DNA of 11,236 nt, taken from contig JAEWZG010000062.1 of assembly GCA_023395435.1 (NCBI GenBank), positions 1 to 11,236 on the forward strand. Direction: 5' to 3'. The stretch is from Bacillota bacterium. GTDB lineage: Bacteria; Bacillota; Clostridia; Oscillospirales; Ruminococcaceae. The position numbers and the translations under genes were made by a program. The notes below the pieces were generated by a model. That model saw only the letters and a list, made by a program, of their open reading frames with translations. It did no database searches and was not told the origin of the DNA. Below are positions 5,726-11,236 of the stretch, one piece after another. Position 1 is the first letter of the stretch. The number at the start of each line of letters is the position of its first letter.

Positions 5726-5790
5726 GAATTGCATATTTTCAAGATATAATAGAAATATTATAGGCATTGATTTTATGCAATTCTTTCTTT
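5725..5790 (+). terminator. Probable terminator of the membrane/small-protein operon
   Basis: AGAATTGCATA (5725-5735) and TATGCAATTCT (5774-5784) are perfect 11-base complements followed by TTCTTTTT. The 38-base interior can form a second small helix (TATAAT...ATTATA). The large loop is unusual for a simple terminator, and the left arm overlaps an arm-type repeat, so the structure may serve recombination instead. Confidence 0.5.
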
Positions 5791-5877
5791 TTAATACTCA
5801 AAAAACCTTATAAGTAAAAGGCTTATTAAGATTTTGTATAAAACAATATAAAATATGATAAAACAACGATTATAAAA

Positions 5878-5924
5878 CTGTTAACCGCAGGGTCGTTGGT
5901 TCGAGTCCAACTTGGGGAGCCAAT
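5878..5924 (+). repeat. attR: second copy of the 47-bp tRNA-Asn 3' end
   Basis: These 47 bases are identical to 82-128 and include the anticodon-loop part, T-arm, acceptor 3' strand and CCA. No 5' half of a tRNA precedes them, so this is a recombination product and not a gene. It fixes the element length at 5,796 bp (distance between repeat starts). What follows is the sequence that originally lay after tRNA-Asn. Confidence 0.93.
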
Positions 5925-6316
5925 TATATAACTCAGAAAAGCTTGTAAATTTCATTTATGAGCTTTTCTCAGCAATATCACGTTGCTCCGTCCTGCGATT
6001 AAATTGCTTGCTCGGTGTAATATTTTTGAGGATATATATAGGGCAGGTGGATAAACCCACCCTGAAATATATGTTGTTTTATTTTAATTCGTCTTTTGCG
6101 AATAAGACGAAGGGACACTACTTTGCGGCGGCAGTCCCATACCATTATGCCTATTTGAATAGCTTACGACACGGACACAAGCTTCACGAGCCGTCTGATT
6201 TAACAGATGTGCGATTTTGTTATCAGAGTTCACTAACTATCATAACTCTGTGTCTGAAGCAAAGCAACAGGCAAATTACAGTTTGGTTACTGTATATTTA
6301 ATTGTAATGGTATTTA

Positions 6317-6343
6317 TATAAATCCTTTGCGAGAGGATTTATA
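6317..6343. terminator. Hairpin, possible bidirectional terminator
   Basis: TATAAATCCT (6317-6326) and AGGATTTATA (6334-6343) form a perfect 10-bp stem with a 7-base loop. It is followed on the plus strand by GCAAAAAATC, and on the minus strand by AATACCATTACAAT, so it has no strong T-tract on either side. Its role is open. Confidence 0.35.
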
Positions 6344-6477
6344 GCAAAAAATCAAGAGTTCCCAGATCATATGGACCTGAAAACTCTTGCAAATGTGTAT
6401 TCAATGTGCTAATATAGCACAAGAACGGCATTTTCACTAAATCATTCGGGTATTGCGTTATCTGGACTGATTATGGG

Positions 6478-6524
6478 CTACATGGTTATTTCCAGTAATC
6501 ATGTAGTTCGTGGAGTGTTTTTTT
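6478..6524 (+). terminator. 13-bp hairpin followed by a T-tract
   Basis: CTACATGGTTATT (6478-6490) pairs with AGTAATCATGTAG (6494-6506) through a TCC loop, with two G-T pairs. A run of seven T lies 11 bases further on (6518-6524). The gap between stem and T-tract is longer than in a classical terminator. It would end a transcript covering the hairpin-rich region, which supports an RNA product there, but weakly. Confidence 0.4.
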
Positions 6525-6880
6525 AATTCAATGAAATTATAACAAGGTTGATAACATATGTCAAGCTTGTTTTTTTATTTTTACATAATATTTTTATTTA
6601 TTTTTGTAACAATCCATACAAATTTGTGGAAAAATGTTGCAATGGTGCTGTATGTTTATTATAATAGTATGTATAGTTTGAAAATAATTCTAATTATACA
6701 AAGTGCTTGTAATAGCAATAATGAGAAGCACGGTTGCGGTTGCTGTGTGAGTGATAATGTGAAGTTGAGCGAATGCTTTTCAACAACTCATCAGTGAAAC
6801 AACTACATGAAGAAGTTAACCATGGAAAATAAACCTGATTAAGTTAATATTCAAGAAAATAATTTTTAATGGATGTGTAA

Positions 6881-8206
6881 ATGGTGGATATTACTTACAA
6901 AGAATTAAATTTGTCAGAATTTGAAACATTGATTTCTGACACAAACTCGTCCATTTTGTGCGGAAATGGATTTAGTATCAATTTTGACAATAGACTTTCA
7001 ATGAATAATCTTGGAAGAAGCCTATATCGTGCTCATTGTACTTGGAAAGAACATTCTAACTACAAAATTATTAGCAATGCTGCTTTTAAGGATGGATTGA
7101 AAACAAATTATAATGGTGCAAAACAAATAATAAATAGGATAAAGAACGAAAAGGATTTAGAGAACTTCTTCGAATGCGCAGTTGCATTTGTCAGTCAAGT
7201 TGTTGAAGATAGTAATATAGTACGGTGGCTTAATGATAATGGTTTTAACTCCAACTTAGTTTTTGGGATTAGCCAAATTGATATTTTGAAAGAGATAGTA
7301 TCGCAAGCAAAAACTAAAAGTGTCTTATGCGTAAATTATGAGTATTGGAGCCTGGTTGTTTATTTTGTTTTGGCTCTTACTTATGCTCCAGATAATGTCT
7401 ATGCTTTCGACAAAACGAACATTTTTGTTAATGCAGTCTTGACTGGCAGTCAGTATAATTTTACTCAACAACATTCAAAATTAAGCGGATCATCAGTTAT
7501 TGCCGAAACAGTTATCAATGGCGTGGCTATATATTTACGTTTCTTGTTTTCAATAAATATTTTAATTGATGGTAGTGGTGTCAATGTAATTGAATTTTCA
7601 AATTGGAGCAAACTTAATATTTTTAAAATCAATGAACTGTTTTCCAAATTTGATCATTTACTAACAACAAACTACGATCTGTTGATGGAAAATATCACAG
7701 GCAGAACAGTTAGGCATTTTCATGGAGAATATAGTAAGAATGAAAATGTGGTGTTTTATCAGTCGATGTCCGTAATGAATGGTTTGAGTAAATTTGATTT
7801 ATCTACAATAATTGTAGGGGATTATTTTGGTGGAAAAACCTTTTTAATAAATACAGCCCAAAGTTGTGCAGGCAAGCCTCCGAATTCATCTGTTCAATTT
7901 TACTCAAAAATAATTGAAGATATTATTAGAAAACAAAAAACAAAAACCTTTGTACTTTTCGGATTATGTGCCGATAATGATTATCACATCATTAGAGATT
8001 TACAAGTGTACATGGGATTAGAAAAAACAAAAAATGCTGAAATTGTATTTTGCTATTATGATGAATACGCTAAAAACGGATTTTTGGATGTATATGAAAA
8101 GTGTATCACTTACTCAAGTGAGTTAAGTGATTTCGTACGAAACAACATTAAATTATCATTAATAGACTCCAAAGAAATACTTTGCAAATATTTAATTAGT
8201 CGTTAA
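6881..8206 (+). CDS. SIR2-like protein, candidate antiphage NADase
   Basis: This 441-aa protein carries scattered SIR2-fold motifs. Residues 25-33, ILCGNGFSI, match the nucleotide-binding GxGxS loop. Residues 262-266, TTNYD, and 279-282, HFHG, match the TTNYD...HG signature with H281 as the likely catalytic histidine. VLFGLCADND (358-367) resembles the late Rossmann strand. This is the pattern of SIR2-like and DUF4917-like proteins, many of which deplete NAD during phage infection. The roughly 230 residues between the first and second motifs include hydrophobic stretches and probably an inserted helical domain. No Zn-finger or signal peptide is seen. The ribosome site (GGATG, about five bases before the ATG) is weak. 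It lies outside the tRNA element and reads toward a second defence-like gene. NADase activity is inferred, not shown. Confidence 0.75.
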   Translation: MVDITYKELNLSEFETLISDTNSSILCGNGFSINFDNRLSMNNLGRSLYRAHCTWKEHSNYKIISNAAFKDGLKTNYNGAKQIINRIKNEKDLENFFECAVAFVSQVVEDSNIVRWLNDNGFNSNLVFGISQIDILKEIVSQAKTKSVLCVNYEYWSLVVYFVLALTYAPDNVYAFDKTNIFVNAVLTGSQYNFTQQHSKLSGSSVIAETVINGVAIYLRFLFSINILIDGSGVNVIEFSNWSKLNIFKINELFSKFDHLLTTNYDLLMENITGRTVRHFHGEYSKNENVVFYQSMSVMNGLSKFDLSTIIVGDYFGGKTFLINTAQSCAGKPPNSSVQFYSKIIEDIIRKQKTKTFVLFGLCADNDYHIIRDLQVYMGLEKTKNAEIVFCYYDEYAKNGFLDVYEKCITYSSELSDFVRNNIKLSLIDSKEILCKYLISR

Positions 8207-8613
8207 TGTGTAAAATGTGAAAATGAGGTCAAAGAAACATAACTAAAGAATAAGTATTTGATTAATTTAATCTTTTTTAGTGATTGTCTTTATTTTCTGT
8301 TATGAATAGCAAATTAACCGAGCCTGCGAATAAGCAGTCACAAATTTATAGCCTTTGCACATCAGTTCGTTCCTTGATCTTTTATATTACCTATTAAAAT
8401 CCTAAGTAAAACAAATTTGCAATAAATGGGATCAGGCACTGTAATCTTGATAAAATAATTACAACTTTTCTTATGGCTAATTTTCATTATGTTTATCATG
8501 GATAAGTAGATTTTAGCAATAATTGCAAATTATCATATTATAGAAACTAAAATTCAAATTAAAAAGATTAGTTTTACACTATCTGATTAGTGACGCACTG
8601 GAGGGATGAAAAA
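8207..8613. other. 407-base intergenic region between two defence-like genes
   Basis: No reading frame with a plausible start is seen. A short AT hairpin GATTA/TAATC followed by CTTTTTT near 8260-8278 may terminate the SIR2-like gene. Two promoter candidates for the downstream gene are present: TTGCAA-17-TGTAAT (8417-8445) and TTAGCA-17-TATTAT (8513-8541), the latter about 70 bases before its ATG. The region suggests separate transcription of the two genes. Confidence 0.4.
8513..8541 (+). promoter_or_regulatory. Candidate promoter of the 648-aa gene
   Basis: TTAGCA (8513-8518) and TATTAT (8536-8541) are separated by 17 bases and lie about 70 bases upstream of ATG 8614. The -35 box is only moderate. 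The competing site at 8417-8445 is further away. Confidence 0.4.
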
Positions 8614-10560
8614 ATGGTTAGAGACCGTGTAGAGTATTATACGGCTAATGATTTGTTATATGGGCATAATCTTAGCAAAATTGCTACACTTGTAATTCCT
8701 GATATTGCTGATGTAGATATTAATGATGCGTTAGAATTTTATGAAATTAAAAAGTATTTTGACGAGGGAACTCGCTTAAATACATGGTCTGACGAGAATT
8801 TTAGAACATACAAGGAAAAGAGTCAGAAGTTATACGGACTTACTCTCAGATTTTTTAATAAAATTGACGACTCTACGATTATTCAATATTATACCAATAT
8901 AGAACATTCCTACCGCGAGGAGTTTTGGGTGCTGTTTAGCACCTGTAAATTGGTTAATAAAATTTCCGATGATATTTTTGAACAATTGGCTCATACTGAA
9001 GGTATTGCACCGTTCGATTTATTTAAACATAAAAGTATTGTGAACCGATATGGTATAGTCTTGCGTGATTACCTTATTAATTATGATAATTCGATTCAAA
9101 TACTTGTTCATATATATGAGCAGGACTACAAACAAGGAGAAAAACTATTTTTGCCTACCGAAATGACTAGTACTGATATATGCTTATGTTTTGAAAAATA
9201 TATTGATGGTGATTTCCCGAATCCCAACATACTAAATAGTATAGAGCAAATGCGTTGCTCGCAAATGTTTCCAATCAGCGATGAACTTCGGCTAAAAGCT
9301 AAGCGGCGATACACAAATGAAATGGAAAGGTTATCAGATACTAGTTTTCCTATTGAATATGGAATACAACTTGCGTTTTCACCTAATCAAGATGAAATAA
9401 AAGTGGCAAAACATGTTGGCAAAGAGTTTATATTTTCTTATAGTACACGTTGGCTTCTTGACACATTAGATTATTTAAGTATTTTGAATAATTTCGCATA
9501 TATTTTTGAGTATGTTGATGTTCCTCAGATGCGCTTTCTCCATGTAAGTAAAGAATCGGATTTTGAAGTATTTGAACGTATTATGCGTTCAGAGTCATCA
9601 CGAATCTATTCGTGTAGTCATAGATTTAATATTATAAATGTTTTGGCAATGATGCAAATGAATGCATACTATAATTTTCTGAAAGCACAAAATTTACGAC
9701 TTGAAGATGTTTTGAAATGGTTTTTTACTGAATACCTTCAGTCGGAACATAACTGCCCAGAAATCCGTGTATTCTTTCCAAGTGAGGGTTCTACTTATGC
9801 AGAAAAGTGTTCCACAATTATTACAGCTTTTGAGGCAATCCTAAAGCAATATTCTCTATTTGTTAAGAATGGAGATATTGATTTTGAGCTTGTAGGAATG
9901 TCTACCACCCCAATATTGTTTGGAAATGTGCCAAGTTTAATTAAAGAAAAGTATATTTATGGTGTCAGTAAAGATTATGAAAATTTGACATTTATGCTTT
10001 TCTCTGATCAGTGCAGATACTCCTTTGTGCCCCGTATTCATAAACAAAAGAAAGAATATACATGTCTATTTGATTTAATTCATAATGAAAAAATCTATTT
10101 ACCTGATTACAAAGAGGATGAGTTTTCTGCATTTAGGTATTTAGCCAATTATGATTTAATAGAGATTGCGCCTGACGGACTAATCTCAATAAAAAACATG
10201 TCAAAGGTGAGAATCCTAAAAGATCTATACATAAATGAAGTTATTAGCAAATGGCATTATCCTGCTGTGGCACTTAAAGAAATTCAATATCTGTTAGACA
10301 AAGGTGTTCTTGTTGAAAAAAGCAGTTTATTGTCTGTTCCTGAGACGAATTACTTGAATTATCTATTAAATCGTTTGGAGTATGATAATGGCTTGGAGAT
10401 CAGGAACAAGTATATCCACGGCATACAGCAGGTCAATATAAGCGAAAATGAGCACCTTGAGAATTATTTCATTCTATTAAGAATATTTGTTTTATTAGCA
10501 TTAAAAATTAATGATGATTTTAAACTGAAGAAAATGATTAGTAAAGAGTACCATATTTAA
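8614..10560 (+). CDS. Large protein of unknown family with C-terminal HEPN-like motif
   Basis: The start is set at ATG 8614, because GGAGGG (8600-8605) lies eight bases before it; an upstream in-frame GTG at 8590 precedes that ribosome site. The 648-aa product is soluble, helical and rich in Tyr, Phe, Asp and Glu, with no signal peptide and no Walker motif. The end contains EIRNKYIHG (R597, N598, H602), an R-x4-H signature like that of HEPN ribonucleases (RNxxxH), followed by a helix NYFILLRIFVLLALKI. A related RN..HG end occurs in several large abortive-infection-type proteins. The rest, including a central region with many aromatic residues (CSHRFNIINVLAMMQMNAYYNFLKA), matches nothing I recognise. 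Its place after a SIR2-like gene supports a defence role. RNase activity is only a hypothesis. Confidence 0.7.
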   Translation: MVRDRVEYYTANDLLYGHNLSKIATLVIPDIADVDINDALEFYEIKKYFDEGTRLNTWSDENFRTYKEKSQKLYGLTLRFFNKIDDSTIIQYYTNIEHSYREEFWVLFSTCKLVNKISDDIFEQLAHTEGIAPFDLFKHKSIVNRYGIVLRDYLINYDNSIQILVHIYEQDYKQGEKLFLPTEMTSTDICLCFEKYIDGDFPNPNILNSIEQMRCSQMFPISDELRLKAKRRYTNEMERLSDTSFPIEYGIQLAFSPNQDEIKVAKHVGKEFIFSYSTRWLLDTLDYLSILNNFAYIFEYVDVPQMRFLHVSKESDFEVFERIMRSESSRIYSCSHRFNIINVLAMMQMNAYYNFLKAQNLRLEDVLKWFFTEYLQSEHNCPEIRVFFPSEGSTYAEKCSTIITAFEAILKQYSLFVKNGDIDFELVGMSTTPILFGNVPSLIKEKYIYGVSKDYENLTFMLFSDQCRYSFVPRIHKQKKEYTCLFDLIHNEKIYLPDYKEDEFSAFRYLANYDLIEIAPDGLISIKNMSKVRILKDLYINEVISKWHYPAVALKEIQYLLDKGVLVEKSSLLSVPETNYLNYLLNRLEYDNGLEIRNKYIHGIQQVNISENEHLENYFILLRIFVLLALKINDDFKLKKMISKEYHI

Positions 10561-10660
10561 ATTGCAGTTATATTTATTGCATATTAATGAATTCATAAAA
10601 TATAAATAAAAATTATTTATATAATAGGTGGTAAAATTTTTATTTTTATATAAATGACCG

Positions 10661-10828
10661 TTGTTAGAAAAACCAGTCGACGAAGGTGAATGCTATGTTA
10701 TTCAAATGGTGCGAGGATATAACATCAAGCTAACAATTTTAGAAGTACCTTGGGATATTGAGAAAGTAAACATACTAAGTGATTACTGCCCTTTTAACCA
10801 ACAAAATAATAATAAACTTAAGAACTAA
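10661..10828 (+). CDS. Doubtful 55-codon frame, possible remnant of a small gene
   Basis: After a stop codon at 10655 a frame beginning with TTG reads LLEKPVDEGECYVIQMVRGY and continues NIKLTILEVPWDIEKVNILSDYCPFNQQ to a TAA at 10828. The composition is protein-like, but there is no ATG at the front and no ribosome site at a normal distance: AGGTGG at 10626-10631 is 30 bases away. An overlapping ATG at 10654 gives only 11 codons in another frame. It may be a TTG-started small protein or the 3' remnant of a gene that lost its start by frameshift. No family is recognised. Confidence 0.4.
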   Translation: MLEKPVDEGECYVIQMVRGYNIKLTILEVPWDIEKVNILSDYCPFNQQNNNKLKN

Positions 10829-10911
10829 ACTTCCCATTATGTTTACTATATATCAGTAAAGCAGAAATACAACATAATATTATTTATATAATGAAAAAGG
10901 TGGTTGAATGA

Positions 10912-11236
10912 GTGTTTAATGAAATTTGTATATACGAGGCAAAGATTGAAAAGCAAGAGGAAATTGAGCAACTAATGAAAGAGGTTGCTGCCTTATATTT
11001 GGAGCAAGATGGTGTTTTAGAGGTTCGATATATCAAACGAACCCACCGCCAAACAGATTTTAATGCAGTAAAAGAGGGTGCTCCACCTGTCCGACTCACA
11101 CGCAATGTGGGCAAAGTTACATATGTTTTACATTGGACTGTTATAGATGAAGAAACTCATGCAAGGGTGTCAAAATTAGGTTTAGAGCATTTTTACAAGC
11201 GATGGAACAGATGCTTAATCACTATGCCCAAGATTA
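10912..11236 (+). CDS. Small alpha/beta-type protein, 5' part (runs off the window)
   Basis: The frame starts with GTG 10912 directly after an in-frame TGA, preceded by AAAGGTGG (10896-10903) eight bases upstream. It remains open to the end of the window (108 codons). The visible product begins MFNEICIYEAKIEKQEEIEQ, then LMKEVAALYLEQDGVLEVRYIKRTHR, and later VGKVTYVLHWTVIDEETHARVSKLGLEHFYKRWNRCLITMPKI. A strand, a helix, an EQDGVLEVRY strand, a second VTYVLHW strand and a long helix are suggestive of a ferredoxin-like/antibiotic-biosynthesis-monooxygenase-type fold. That is a structural impression only. The 3' end is outside the window and the function is unknown. Confidence 0.65.
   Translation, partial: MFNEICIYEAKIEKQEEIEQLMKEVAALYLEQDGVLEVRYIKRTHRQTDFNAVKEGAPPVRLTRNVGKVTYVLHWTVIDEETHARVSKLGLEHFYKRWNRCLITMPKI

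Larger units (their letters stand above)
5925..6880. other. Hairpin-rich intergenic region without a convincing gene
   Basis: No reading frame here has a credible start site and protein-like composition. The DNA contains many inverted repeats: a 16-bp stem with two G-T pairs (5935-5969), GGTGG/CCACC (6046-6061), CGTCTT/AAGACG (6090-6109), CAGAGTT/AACTCTG (6224-6250), a 10-bp stem (6317-6343), CAAGAGTT/AACTCTTG (6353-6389), GTGCTA/TAGCAC (6406-6420) and a 13-bp stem (6478-6506). The stretch at 5980-6290 is less AT-rich than its neighbours. It could hold a structured RNA, a decayed gene or remnants of another mobile element. The 5935-5969 hairpin may be the original host terminator of tRNA-Asn. 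Confidence 0.5.

Noticed and set aside
5878..5924. A second tRNA-Asn gene
   Set aside because: Only the 3' half is present; the D-arm and 5' acceptor strand are missing, so it is an attachment site.
5912..6301. 129-codon plus-strand frame
   Set aside because: It would start with TTG inside attR, has no ribosome site and crosses several hairpins; its residues do not resemble a known protein.
6558..6797. 79-codon plus-strand frame with a hydrophobic start
   Set aside because: No convincing ribosome site; the first half is the translation of T-rich DNA and the end is not protein-like. A real small membrane peptide cannot be fully excluded.
5925..6880. CRISPR array or group II intron
   Set aside because: The inverted repeats differ from one another and are irregularly spaced, so there are no CRISPR repeats. 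No domain V motif or intron-encoded protein is visible.
7465..7647. 60-codon minus-strand frame
   Set aside because: It is antisense within the SIR2-like gene.
9126..9314. 62-codon minus-strand frame
   Set aside because: It is antisense within the 648-aa gene.
10884..11114. 76-codon minus-strand frame
   Set aside because: It is antisense to the GTG-started gene at 10912, which has a ribosome site and better composition.

Overview
The window is AT-rich with strong AGGAGG-type ribosome binding sites, near-consensus TTGACA/TATAAT promoters, a CCA-encoding tRNA-Asn gene and Tn916-like recombination genes. This suggests a low-GC Gram-positive bacterium, probably a gut Clostridia/Lachnospiraceae-type host. 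That assignment is inferred from composition and gene families only.

Region 1 (about 82-5924) is a complete integrative element of about 5.8 kb inserted in the 3' half of tRNA-Asn. A perfect 47-bp repeat of the tRNA 3' end (82-128 and 5878-5924) marks attL and attR. On the minus strand next to the tRNA lie a tyrosine integrase, a 58-aa excisionase-like protein and a 324-aa replication protein, read as a rep-xis-int operon. The Rep has every hallmark of a CRESS-DNA virus-type Rep: HUH nuclease motifs I, II and III followed by a superfamily 3 helicase. Just upstream of rep is a perfect 10-bp hairpin whose loop, read on the rep strand, contains TAGTATTAC, the nonanucleotide of circovirus origins. 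A consensus promoter and two operator-like dyads separate rep from a divergent XRE/S24-type repressor. The element therefore looks like an integrated pCRESS-type replicon: Int and Xis excise it, Rep replicates the circle, and the repressor holds the switch. Paired TTCTAACA repeats near both ends are candidate integrase arm sites.

Region 2 (3895-5681) is the cargo on the plus strand: a 317-aa orphan protein, a 177-aa three-helix membrane protein and a closely linked 52-aa basic, disordered protein missed by size cut-offs. Functions are unknown. Position and style are those of accessory, possibly defence, genes.

Region 3 (5925-6880) is about 950 bases without a convincing gene but with many hairpins.

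Region 4 (6881-10560) holds two large plus-strand genes outside the att-bounded element: a 441-aa SIR2-like protein (GNGFSI, TTNYD, HFHG) and a 648-aa protein of unknown family ending in a HEPN-like RNKYIHG motif. Both look like antiviral-defence candidates. They are separated by 407 bases and appear to have separate promoters.

Region 5 (10561-11236) holds a doubtful 55-codon reading frame without a good start and the 5' part of a small conserved-looking protein that runs off the window.
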